From contig SVGA01000007.1 in NCBI GenBank assembly GCA_015056575.1, positions 62,001 through 126,000 on the forward strand: a stretch of 64,000 bases of DNA, given 5' to 3'. Source of the stretch: Butyrivibrio sp. (GTDB taxonomy: Bacteria > Bacillota > Clostridia > Lachnospirales > Lachnospiraceae). The position numbers were made by a program, and so were the translations under genes. The stretch's first letter is position 1. Every line of letters begins with the position of its first letter. The notes beneath the pieces were generated by a model. The model was not told the origin of the DNA, ran no database searches, and worked only from the letters and a program-made list of their open reading frames with translations. This document shows, in pieces, positions 52,837-61,211 of the stretch.

Positions 52837-54987
52837 ATGAACATTTTTAAAGATGAGAAGGTAAGACCCATAGCAGAAAAGAACGCTTACTTCGTATGTC
52901 TTGTGATAGTCGGAGTGGCGTTAAATGTTGTGGGTTCTTTTTTTGTCTCTCTTTCGAATGTTCCTCTTTATCTTGATACCATAGGCACGGTCATAGCCGC
53001 ATATTTCGGAGGATATGTTCCGGGAATCGTTGTGGCTCTTGTTGGCTCCGGGCTTAATTCCATTGCCAATCCCATATATCTGTCCTACGGTGTTCTGAAT
53101 GTTCTGGTGGCGGTGATCACCGTATTCCTTAAAAATCTGGGATGGTTCAAAAAGAAAAGATATCTTATTCTTATCGCCTTTATCTATGCCGGCACGGGAG
53201 GCGTTTTGGGATCTGCACTCACCTGGCTGTTGTACGGCTTTGAAGCCGGGACCGCTACCTCAGGTGTTGTGGCTGCCTTCTACAACACCGGACTTTTTGG
53301 AAGATTCTTTTCGCAGCTTCTGGGAGACTTCGTGGTGGATCTGGCAGACAAGTCCATAAGTGTGATAGTGATAGTCCTGGCGGACAGATTTCTTTCCGCA
53401 GATATCAAAAACAGGATCAGCTTCGATGCCTGGGCTCAGACGCCCCTCTCCGACGAGGCGGTAAATGAACTGAAGAAGGGCCACAGCAGAGGCGTTTCCT
53501 TAAGGGATAAACTTATACTGATACTTTCTCTGGCTGCTACACTCACTGCTTTGGTCGCAGTTCTGATAAGCTATTATCTTTTCCGCAATACCATCATTCA
53601 TCAGCACAGTGATTATGCCGAGAAAATGGCCTCCATGGTGGCTGCCACCATAGACGGAGACATGATCGGGGAATACCTTGAAAAGGGAGAGGATGCCATA
53701 GGGTACGTTAATACCAAGAAAGCCCTGGAGAGGATCCGGGATTCTTCGCCTTATATAGAGTATCTTTATGTTTACAAGTTCGAGGAAGACGGATGTCATG
53801 TGGTGTTCGATCTGGACAATCCGGCTGAGGCCGGAAGTGAAGTCGGAACTATAGTCCCCATAGATCCTGCCTTTGCAGAGTATGAACAGGATTTTATTGC
53901 GGGGAATGAGATCTCTCCCACAGACAGCCATGATGAATACGGATGGCTCCTTACAGCCTATGTACCCATCAAAAATTCCGACAGAAAGGTTATGGCCTAT
54001 GCGGCAGTGGACCTCTCCATGGAACACATACATACCTATGGAAAAGAGTTCCTGGTCAGCCAGATATCTCTTTTCCTCGGGTTATTCATCTTCATCTTTG
54101 CGGTAGGTCTTTACTTTACGAAATACAAGATCATTCTGCCCCTTAATTCCATGGCTTATACAACTTCCCAATATGCCCAGGAAAATGAGGCAGCCATGGA
54201 GCTTACGGCAAGAACGTTAAAGAAGCTCGATATCAGGACAGGGGACGAGATTGAGAATCTGTACCGGGCGATCTGCAACATGGCCACGTCCAACCTGGAG
54301 TTTTTTGAGGATATCAACAGGAAGAACGCCACTATAAACGAGATGCAGATGTCCCTGATCAATATTCTGGCGGATATGGTGGAGAGCAGGGATCAGAATA
54401 CCGGCGACCACATCATGAAGACGGCGGAGTATGCCAAGATAATCATGGAGGAGATGAGGCGTGAGGGTATATATGAGGATCAGCTCACGGATGAGTTTAT
54501 TTCCGATGTATATCATTCCACACCGCTTCATGATATAGGAAAGATCAGTATTTCCGACACGATTCTAAATAAGCCCGGAAGACTTACCACTGACGAGTTT
54601 GATCTGATGAAGGAGCATTCTGCGATAGGCGCAAAGATCATCGACAAGGTTATCGAATCGGTGCCCGGCGGCAACGAGAGTTATCTAAAAGAGGCAAGAA
54701 ACCTGGCACTGTACCACCACGAGAAGTGGAACGGCAGTGGCTATCCCATGGGACTTTCCGGGGAGGATATCCCTCTATCCGCAAGGATAATGGCTGTGGC
54801 GGATGTGTTTGATGCACTGGTATCCGAGAGAAGCTACAAGAAGGCATTCCCCATGGACAGGGCTATAGAGATCATAAAGGACAATATCGGAACCCACTTT
54901 GACCCCGGCGTTGCACAGGCTTTTTTAAACAGCATTGATGAGGTGGAGAGGATCGCCGGAGTGAAAGAGGACGAGCCAAAAGAATAA
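52837..54987 (+). CDS. membrane sensor with ECF-like domain and HD-GYP phosphodiesterase
   Basis: A 716-residue protein. The first 195 residues hold about six helices and resemble a vitamin-uptake ECF S-component or related QueT-like fold (NVPLYLDTIGTVIAAYFGGYVPGIVVAL and GGVLGSALTWLLYG parts). A second membrane segment (about 225-248), an extracellular sensor domain (about 250-405), a further helix (about 407-428) and a HAMP-like linker follow. The C-terminal HD-GYP domain (about 505-700) is intact: LHDIGKI near 563-569 and HHEKWNGSGYP near 627-637. It should cleave cyclic-di-GMP in response to an outside signal. A terminator follows at 55004-55033. The combination of an ECF-like membrane module with HD-GYP is unusual. 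Confidence 0.87.
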   Translation: MNIFKDEKVRPIAEKNAYFVCLVIVGVALNVVGSFFVSLSNVPLYLDTIGTVIAAYFGGYVPGIVVALVGSGLNSIANPIYLSYGVLNVLVAVITVFLKNLGWFKKKRYLILIAFIYAGTGGVLGSALTWLLYGFEAGTATSGVVAAFYNTGLFGRFFSQLLGDFVVDLADKSISVIVIVLADRFLSADIKNRISFDAWAQTPLSDEAVNELKKGHSRGVSLRDKLILILSLAATLTALVAVLISYYLFRNTIIHQHSDYAEKMASMVAATIDGDMIGEYLEKGEDAIGYVNTKKALERIRDSSPYIEYLYVYKFEEDGCHVVFDLDNPAEAGSEVGTIVPIDPAFAEYEQDFIAGNEISPTDSHDEYGWLLTAYVPIKNSDRKVMAYAAVDLSMEHIHTYGKEFLVSQISLFLGLFIFIFAVGLYFTKYKIILPLNSMAYTTSQYAQENEAAMELTARTLKKLDIRTGDEIENLYRAICNMATSNLEFFEDINRKNATINEMQMSLINILADMVESRDQNTGDHIMKTAEYAKIIMEEMRREGIYEDQLTDEFISDVYHSTPLHDIGKISISDTILNKPGRLTTDEFDLMKEHSAIGAKIIDKVIESVPGGNESYLKEARNLALYHHEKWNGSGYPMGLSGEDIPLSARIMAVADVFDALVSERSYKKAFPMDRAIEIIKDNIGTHFDPGVAQAFLNSIDEVERIAGVKEDEPKE

Positions 54988-55003
54988 GGTGTATGAGAAC
55001 AGG

Positions 55004-55033
55004 GCGGGACGGCAAAAGCTGTCCCGCTTTTTT
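55004..55033 (+). terminator. terminator after the HD-GYP gene
   Basis: A 10-bp stem, GCGGGACGGC-type at 55004-55013 paired with 55018-55027 (one G-T wobble), has an AAAA loop and is followed by TTTTTT. Strong intrinsic terminator. Confidence 0.9.
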
Positions 55034-55067
55034 ACTATGTCGTAGTGCATTATCGGGGCAAAACGCT

Positions 55068-55073
55068 TATAAT
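55068..55073 (+). promoter_or_regulatory. -10 element before the patatin-like gene
   Basis: TATAAT at 55068-55073 lies between the terminator and the start codon. No strong -35 box stands 16-18 bp upstream (the best is GTGCAT at 55045-55050). Confidence 0.45.
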
Positions 55074-55107
55074 ATTAGGTGATGCGATCGGGAGGATGAA
55101 AAAGCTT

Positions 55108-55953
55108 ATGAAAACAGGGCTTGTTATGGAAGGCGGCGCTATGCGGGGCATGTTTACCTGCGGCATTTTGGACGTCTTCCTTGAGAACGATATTTCTTTT
55201 GACGGAGCGGTGGGAGTATCGGCCGGCGCAACCTTTGGCTGCAATATCAAATCAAGGCAGCAGGGCAGGGCTTTCAGATACAACAAAAAATACTGCACCG
55301 ACAAAAGATATCACAGTATATGGTCCCTTCTTACCACAGGGGATATCTATAACGTACAGTTCTGCTACGATGAGCTTCCATACAATCTGGATAAATGGGA
55401 CATCCGGGCCTTTAAGGATGATCCCATGGAGTTCTACTGCGTGGCCACCGATATCCGCTCGGGAAAGCCCTTTTATCACAAGTGCGTTACGGGAAAGAAG
55501 CAGGACATTGTCTGGATCCGGGCTTCGGCCTCAATGCCGCTGGTCTCAAGACCGGTGCATATTGACGGCGGAGTTTACCTGGATGGCGGAATCTCTGATT
55601 CAATCCCTCTGAAATTCATGGAAGACAATGGGTACGACAGGAATCTTGTCATTGAGACCCAGCCCATAGACTATGTCAAAGGAAGACAGAAGTATATGCC
55701 TCTGGTGCGCCTCATGCTGAGGAAGTACCCAAACATGATAAAGTGCATGGAAGAGCGTTACCTTATGTACAATGAAGAAAAGCGCTACATCAGGGATAAG
55801 GAAGAGAAGGGACAGGTACTGGTGCTGCGTCCCGATGCGCCCCTTCACATAAGTCCCATAGAAAAGGATCCCGGAGAACTTGAGAGAGTTTATAACCACG
55901 GGCGGGAGGTTGCAAACAGGAACCTTCAGAGGATCAAGGATTACCTTGGATAA
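55108..55953 (+). CDS. patatin-like phospholipase family protein
   Basis: A 281-residue lipid acyl hydrolase of the patatin family. It begins MKTGLVMEGGAMRGMFT, the glycine-rich oxyanion-hole motif, and contains GVSAGATFG with the nucleophilic serine (GxSxG) and IDGGVYLDGGISDSIPL with the DGG dyad aspartate. It has no signal peptide. The likely start is the ATG at 55108 (12 bases behind GGGAGG), since an ATG at 55096 abuts the ribosome site. In the family such proteins cleave membrane phospholipids or glycerides. The reductase gene follows after 37 bp. Confidence 0.88.
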   Translation: MKTGLVMEGGAMRGMFTCGILDVFLENDISFDGAVGVSAGATFGCNIKSRQQGRAFRYNKKYCTDKRYHSIWSLLTTGDIYNVQFCYDELPYNLDKWDIRAFKDDPMEFYCVATDIRSGKPFYHKCVTGKKQDIVWIRASASMPLVSRPVHIDGGVYLDGGISDSIPLKFMEDNGYDRNLVIETQPIDYVKGRQKYMPLVRLMLRKYPNMIKCMEERYLMYNEEKRYIRDKEEKGQVLVLRPDAPLHISPIEKDPGELERVYNHGREVANRNLQRIKDYLG

Positions 55954-55990
55954 TATATATTACAAATAACAACAGGAGAATGAGCATAAA

Positions 55991-58057
55991 ATGGATCAAA
56001 AGTATAATCCGCTATTTACACCCTGGAAGATAGGAAATTGTGAGATCAAGAACAGAATAGTACTGACTTCCATGGGAGGAACCGACCTTTTCGGATGGAT
56101 GGAAAAGAATCATTTCGACAAGGCCGGAGCCGACTTCATACTGGAGGTTGCCAAAAACAACGCAGGACTTCTTCTTCCGGGATGTCAGCCGGTATACAAT
56201 CCCATGTTCGGACAGTGGCTTTACAAGAATAAGAAGATGTATCAGGAACTTGCTGAGTGGATGCCTGAGTTTCACAAGACCGGAGCCAAGCTGTTTATTC
56301 AGCTGACGGCAGGATTCGGACGCTCTTTTACGGTGTCACCGATGATGGAGAAGCTCTACACAAACAGAGCGCTCAGAGCCATAAGCAAGCCCTTCATGGA
56401 CCTTGATAAGATCACCGCATCCGCCAGCCCATCGCCCAACAGATGGTCTGACAAGGTTCCTTCAAGGCAGATGACAGTGGAGGAGATCCATGAGTTTGTC
56501 ACAGCCTTCGGAAAGACCGCTAAGCTCCTCAAGGACGCGGGTGTTGACGGCGTTGAAGTTCACGCTGTCCACGAGGGATATCTTCTGGATCAGTTTACTT
56601 TGGGCTATGTCAACAAAAGAACCGACGAATACGGCGGCTCTTTTGAAAACAGATACCGTTTTGCCGCAGAGATCGTTCAGGAGATCAAAAAACAGTGCGG
56701 CAAGGATTTCCCTGTTTCTCTTCGCTACAGCGTCATTTCCAAGACCAAGGGAATGAGGCAGGGAGCTCTTCCCGGAGAGGATTACAAGGAGGTGGGAAGA
56801 GACTTTGAGGAGTCCAAAAAGGCAGCCAGGTTCCTACAGGATGCCGGCTATGATATGCTCAACTGTGACAATGGAACTTATGATGCATGGTACTGGGCTC
56901 ATCCTCCGATCTATATGCCAAAGAACTGTAACCTTAAGGATGTGACTGAGCTTAAGAAATACGTTGACATCCCTGTTGTGTGTGCGGGAAGACTTGACCC
57001 CGAAGCAGCAGCCGTGAGCATCAGCAACAAAGAACTGGACGGAGCGGGTTTTGCAAGACCTTTCCTTGCGGATCCGGAGTGGGTGACCAAGCTTATGGAG
57101 GGTAGGGAAGAAGACATAAGACCCTGCATCCTTTGCCACAACGGCTGCTTTAATATGTGCCATTACAAGGGAGTTCCCAACGATCAGGCCCTTTCGGACA
57201 GTCTGCACCTGGCCCGCTGCGCGGTAAACGCAGAGACCATGCAGAAGGACAAGCATCACATCAAACCCGCAAGACACCCCAAGACCATTCACATCGTAGG
57301 TGGCGGTATCGGCGGAATGGAGGCTGCAAGAGTGCTTAAGCTTCGCGGCCACAACCCTGTCATATATGAGAAGAGTGATGTGCTTGGCGGAACCTTTATC
57401 CCCGCCAGTGCAGAATCCTATAAAGGCAAGCTCCGAGACCTTCTTGCCTGGTACAGACGCCAGATGGAGGTTCTGGGAGTGGAGGTACACTTAAATACTG
57501 AGGTTGAGGACCCGAGGAAATTCGGAAGAAAGAGCGATATCATCATAGCTACGGGCTCAAAGCCAAGGATCCTTAAGAATGTTCCGGGACATGAGAAGAT
57601 GATCGAAGCCTGCGAATTCTTAAACGGCAGGGAAGTGGGCGATAGGGTAGCTGTTATCGGCGGAGGCCTTACAGGATGTGAGATAGCTTACGAGCTGGCT
57701 CTTATGGGCAAACACCCCATCATTGTGGAGATGAAGGATGACCTGATTTCCCAGACCGGCGTGTGTCTTGCCAACAGTTCCTACCTGCGGGAGTGGTTTG
57801 AACTTAACAAGGTGCCTGTATACCTTGAGACTTCTCTTAAGGAAGTCAGGGACGACAGCATTATCTGCAAAGACAAGTCGGGAAAAGAGCTGGTGATTGA
57901 CTGTGACAGCGTCATAAGCTCTGCGGGCTACATTCCCGATCCCGTTATCTCCGAAAATGACAGAACCAGTAACATGGACTATGTAGGCGACTGCAAGAAG
58001 ATCGGAAATCTAAGAAGCGTTATCTGGAGAGCCTATGAAGTTGCAATGAGAATGTGA
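55991..58057 (+). CDS. old-yellow-enzyme-type flavin oxidoreductase with Fe-S and FAD domains
   Basis: A 688-residue enzyme of the 2,4-dienoyl-CoA reductase/enoate reductase class. The N-terminal TIM barrel (about 1-360) binds FMN and carries VHAVHEGYLLDQFTLGYVN and the RTDEYGGSFENRYRF signature. A cysteine cluster near 377-395 (CILCHNGCFNMC plus a later Cys) would bind a 4Fe-4S centre. The C-terminal half has two dinucleotide folds, IVGGGIGGMEAAR and VAVIGGGLTGCEIA, for FAD and NAD(P)H. Such enzymes reduce activated double bonds of enoates, dienoyl-CoA or steroids in anaerobes. The substrate here is unknown. A GH13 gene follows after 8 bp, without obvious functional link. Confidence 0.91.
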   Translation: MDQKYNPLFTPWKIGNCEIKNRIVLTSMGGTDLFGWMEKNHFDKAGADFILEVAKNNAGLLLPGCQPVYNPMFGQWLYKNKKMYQELAEWMPEFHKTGAKLFIQLTAGFGRSFTVSPMMEKLYTNRALRAISKPFMDLDKITASASPSPNRWSDKVPSRQMTVEEIHEFVTAFGKTAKLLKDAGVDGVEVHAVHEGYLLDQFTLGYVNKRTDEYGGSFENRYRFAAEIVQEIKKQCGKDFPVSLRYSVISKTKGMRQGALPGEDYKEVGRDFEESKKAARFLQDAGYDMLNCDNGTYDAWYWAHPPIYMPKNCNLKDVTELKKYVDIPVVCAGRLDPEAAAVSISNKELDGAGFARPFLADPEWVTKLMEGREEDIRPCILCHNGCFNMCHYKGVPNDQALSDSLHLARCAVNAETMQKDKHHIKPARHPKTIHIVGGGIGGMEAARVLKLRGHNPVIYEKSDVLGGTFIPASAESYKGKLRDLLAWYRRQMEVLGVEVHLNTEVEDPRKFGRKSDIIIATGSKPRILKNVPGHEKMIEACEFLNGREVGDRVAVIGGGLTGCEIAYELALMGKHPIIVEMKDDLISQTGVCLANSSYLREWFELNKVPVYLETSLKEVRDDSIICKDKSGKELVIDCDSVISSAGYIPDPVISENDRTSNMDYVGDCKKIGNLRSVIWRAYEVAMRM

Positions 58058-58065
58058 GGTGACAT

Positions 58066-59355
58066 ATGGCGAGCACAACATCAAAGAGTCTTCGTAACAA
58101 GGTAATGTATCAGATATTTCCCAGAAACTTCAGCAAGAGTGGGGATTTTAAGGGAATCATTCCTCAGCTTGACAGGATTAAGGACCTGGGAGTGGATATC
58201 ATTTATCTTACCCCCATCCATCCCATCGGAGAGAAGGCAAGAAAGGGAAGCCTGGGCTCTCCCTACGCCATAAAGGACTATCGCGCCGTAAATCCTGAGT
58301 TTGGAACTCTTGAGGATTTCAAGGCACTGGTAAAAGAGATCCATGACAGGGGAATGGACTGCATAATTGATGTTGTTTATAACCACACATCCCCTGACTC
58401 TGTGCTGGCATCAGAGCACCCCGAGTGGTTCTATCATAAGCAGGACGGAAGCTTTGGCAACAGAGTGGGAGACTGGACTGATATCATTGATCTGGATTAT
58501 ACGGAAAAAGGGCTTTGGGATTATCAGATCGAAACCCTCAAGATGTGGGCAGAGATCGTGGACGGCTTCAGGTGCGATGTGGCTCCCCTGGTCCCCGTGG
58601 AATTCTGGAAGCAGGCAAGAGATATGGTGGAGGAGGTTCATCCCGGGTGCCTCTGGCTGTCTGAGTCCATCGATCCTCCTTTTATCCAGGCCATGAGAGA
58701 TATGGGAGTTCTTGCCCAGTCCGATTCAGAGATGTATCAGGCCTTTGATGTGCTCTATGAGTATGATGTGTATCAGGATTTTACAGCTTATGTATCCGGA
58801 AAGGGTTCTCTTGAGGACTATGCCCAGGCGGTCAACCGCCAGGAGTTCATCTACCCCGATAACTATGTGAAGCTTAGATTTCTTGAGAATCATGATCAGC
58901 CAAGGGCGAAATTTCTTTTTCCCGATAACCGTGCCCTGAAAAATGCCACAGCCTTCCTGTTCTTCCAGAAGGGCCTCACCTTTATATATGCCGGGCAGGA
59001 GATGGGTATGGCTCATCTTCCGAGCCTTTTTGACAGGGACATCCTTGATTGGAAGGCAAAAGAGAATGTGGATCTGACGGAGCTGATGGTGGCACTTAGA
59101 AGGATAAAGAGTGATCCTTTGTTTGCGGACAGCACCTACAGGCTTAAGACCTACGAGGACAATATCATTAAGGGTATTCACAGCAGGGGAGACAGGAAGT
59201 GCATAGGAATATTCTCCATGAAGGGAGAGGCTTCCCTGGTTCCGATCAATGCTCCGGACGGAGTCTATGAAAATCTTATTGACGAGGGCAAAGTGGAGAT
59301 ACTCCACGGATACATCAGCATTTGCGGAGATCCGGTCATTATTAATTTAAAGTAG
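58066..59355 (+). CDS. cytoplasmic GH13 alpha-amylase-family enzyme
   Basis: A 429-residue GH13 glycosidase with no signal peptide. Catalytic regions are DVVYNHTSPDS, VDGFRCDVAPL with the nucleophile D near 171, LWLSESID with the likely acid/base E near 199, and FLENHDQPR near 272-280. It is shorter than typical alpha-amylases and has no carbohydrate-binding module. It is close to the exported lipoprotein GH13 at 33453, sharing a PIHPI...GSLGSPYAIKDYRAVNPEFG-like stretch, and so may act on small dextrins inside the cell. A GAGG site precedes the ATG. It is placed far from the two mal loci but would join the same pathway. Confidence 0.87.
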   Translation: MASTTSKSLRNKVMYQIFPRNFSKSGDFKGIIPQLDRIKDLGVDIIYLTPIHPIGEKARKGSLGSPYAIKDYRAVNPEFGTLEDFKALVKEIHDRGMDCIIDVVYNHTSPDSVLASEHPEWFYHKQDGSFGNRVGDWTDIIDLDYTEKGLWDYQIETLKMWAEIVDGFRCDVAPLVPVEFWKQARDMVEEVHPGCLWLSESIDPPFIQAMRDMGVLAQSDSEMYQAFDVLYEYDVYQDFTAYVSGKGSLEDYAQAVNRQEFIYPDNYVKLRFLENHDQPRAKFLFPDNRALKNATAFLFFQKGLTFIYAGQEMGMAHLPSLFDRDILDWKAKENVDLTELMVALRRIKSDPLFADSTYRLKTYEDNIIKGIHSRGDRKCIGIFSMKGEASLVPINAPDGVYENLIDEGKVEILHGYISICGDPVIINLK

Positions 59356-59379
59356 ATTTATCAAAGTGAGCAAATCTCA

Positions 59380-59408
59380 TTGCATATTTTAGCAGTTTAA
59401 AGTATAAT
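59380..59408 (+). promoter_or_regulatory. promoter of the M3 peptidase gene
   Basis: TTGCAT (59380-59385), 17 bp, TATAAT (59403-59408). Near consensus; the transcript would start near 59415, about 55 bases before the ATG at 59470. Confidence 0.8.
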
Positions 59409-59469
59409 AGGTTAGTTCGTGGTTTATAGAAATTTAATAATTTAACGAGTTAATGCGAAAGAGGTTTAT

Positions 59470-61146
59470 ATGAAGTGTTCCGAAATGCCCTACACAAGGG
59501 TTGATATGGAGGAAGTTAAGAGATTCTTTGAAGCGCTTATCTCAGACAGCAAGAAGGCTGCAAGCGGCGAGGAGCAGTTTGAACTTCATAAGAAGTACTA
59601 CAGTTTTACAGACGATATCTTCACCAATATGAAGCTGGCTGTATTCAGACATAACATTGATACAACAGAGGAGTTCTATTCCAAAGAGAACGATTATTAT
59701 GATGAGATCACTCCTCTTATAATGAAGTATATCAATGATTATATGAAGGTTCTCTATGAATCTCCCTACAGAGACTATCTTGAGGAGAAGATCAGCAAGG
59801 TGGCCTTCAAGAACATAGAGCTGGACAACAAGTCCATCGATGAGAAGATCCTTCCTCTTATGCAGGAGGAGAATGCACTTATCAGCAAGTATGACAAACT
59901 GATAGCATCAGCCAAGATTGTTTTTGACGGAGAGGAATGCAATATTTCACTTCTTCGCAAATACCTTACCAGCAAGGACAGAGATACCCGAAAGAGAGCC
60001 TGGAAGGCCCTTTCCGATTATTTCATGTCCGTTACCGATGAGATTGACGATATCTACGATCAGCTGGTTAAGATAAGGACCAAACAGGCCAGAGAACTTG
60101 GCTATGATAACTATGTTGAGCTTGGCTACAACAGAATGAGGAGAAACTCCTACAGAAGAGCTGAGGTTGAGAATTTCCGCAAGCAGATCAAAGAGAGCTT
60201 TGTTCCTTTTGTTACCAGGATTCAGGAACTCCGCAAGGCTCAGATCGGTGTGGATGAGCTCAAGTACTACGATAACGACATGTTCTTCAAGGACGGAAAC
60301 CCCGCTCCCACAGGAACTCCCGAAGAGATCATGAAGGCAGGGCAGGAGATGTACAAAGAGCTGTCTCCCGAGACTGCAGAGTTCTTTGATTTCATGATCG
60401 AGAATGAGCTATTTGATGTTCTTGGACGCAAGACCAAGAAGGCAGGCGGATACATGGATTATCTGCCCAAGTACAAATCTCCCATCATCTTTGCGAACTT
60501 TAACGGAACCAGCGCAGATGTGGATGTCATCACTCACGAGTGCGGACATGCGTTCCAGGGCTATGTTACCAGAAACGATGAGATTTCTGAGCACAATGAT
60601 ATCACCATGGAGACAGCAGAGATTCACTCCATGTCCATGGAGTATTTCACCTATGGCTGGATGAACAAGTTCTTCGGAGACAGATCCGAGGACTACCTGA
60701 AGATGCATCTTCAGGATTCGGTTACCTTTATTCCTTACGGATGCATGGTTGATGAGTTCCAGCACATTGTATATGATAAGCCTGAGATGACTCCCGCCGA
60801 GAGGAAGCAGGTATGGAAGGAACTTGAGAAGACCTACAGACCCTGGCTTGATTTTGACGGCGATCCCTTCTTTGAGGAGGGCGGTTTCTGGCAGAAGCAG
60901 GGACATATTTTCTGGAATCCCTTCTATTATATCGACTATGTTCTTGCAAGCGTTGTAGCTATGCAGTTCAAGGTCTGGATGGACAAGGATTTCGATGATG
61001 CCTGGAAGCATTACCTGCAGCTTTGCAAACTCTCAGCCAAGGATTTCTACGAGCCTATGCTGGCTGAAGTGGGACTTAAGAGCCCCTTCAGGGACGGTAC
61101 CATCGATCAGCTCACAGCCGATATGAGTGCCAAGATCTTCGGATAA
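59470..61146 (+). CDS. M3-family oligoendopeptidase
   Basis: A 558-residue cytoplasmic zinc peptidase of family M3 (PepF/thimet-like) that would degrade short imported peptides. The HExxH motif reads HECGHAFQ at about 356-360, and the third ligand glutamate lies in METAEIHSMSMEY about 25 residues on. Length suits the group of shorter M3 oligoendopeptidases. An OppA-type peptide-binding protein gene begins 65 bp downstream behind a hairpin, so uptake and hydrolysis of peptides may be coordinated. Confidence 0.93.
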   Translation: MKCSEMPYTRVDMEEVKRFFEALISDSKKAASGEEQFELHKKYYSFTDDIFTNMKLAVFRHNIDTTEEFYSKENDYYDEITPLIMKYINDYMKVLYESPYRDYLEEKISKVAFKNIELDNKSIDEKILPLMQEENALISKYDKLIASAKIVFDGEECNISLLRKYLTSKDRDTRKRAWKALSDYFMSVTDEIDDIYDQLVKIRTKQARELGYDNYVELGYNRMRRNSYRRAEVENFRKQIKESFVPFVTRIQELRKAQIGVDELKYYDNDMFFKDGNPAPTGTPEEIMKAGQEMYKELSPETAEFFDFMIENELFDVLGRKTKKAGGYMDYLPKYKSPIIFANFNGTSADVDVITHECGHAFQGYVTRNDEISEHNDITMETAEIHSMSMEYFTYGWMNKFFGDRSEDYLKMHLQDSVTFIPYGCMVDEFQHIVYDKPEMTPAERKQVWKELEKTYRPWLDFDGDPFFEEGGFWQKQGHIFWNPFYYIDYVLASVVAMQFKVWMDKDFDDAWKHYLQLCKLSAKDFYEPMLAEVGLKSPFRDGTIDQLTADMSAKIFG

Positions 61147-61156
61147 TGATTTAATT

Positions 61157-61183
61157 GCCCTGCGCCAAAGGCGTTAGGCTTTT
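61157..61183 (+). terminator. hairpin between M3 peptidase and oppA
   Basis: GCC-CTGCGCC (61157-61166), loop AAA, GGCGTTA-GGC (61170-61179) then TTTT. The stem has small bulges; probably a weak terminator or attenuator. Confidence 0.5.
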
Positions 61184-61211
61184 AAATATATATTTTAAAG
61201 GAGGAAAGTTT

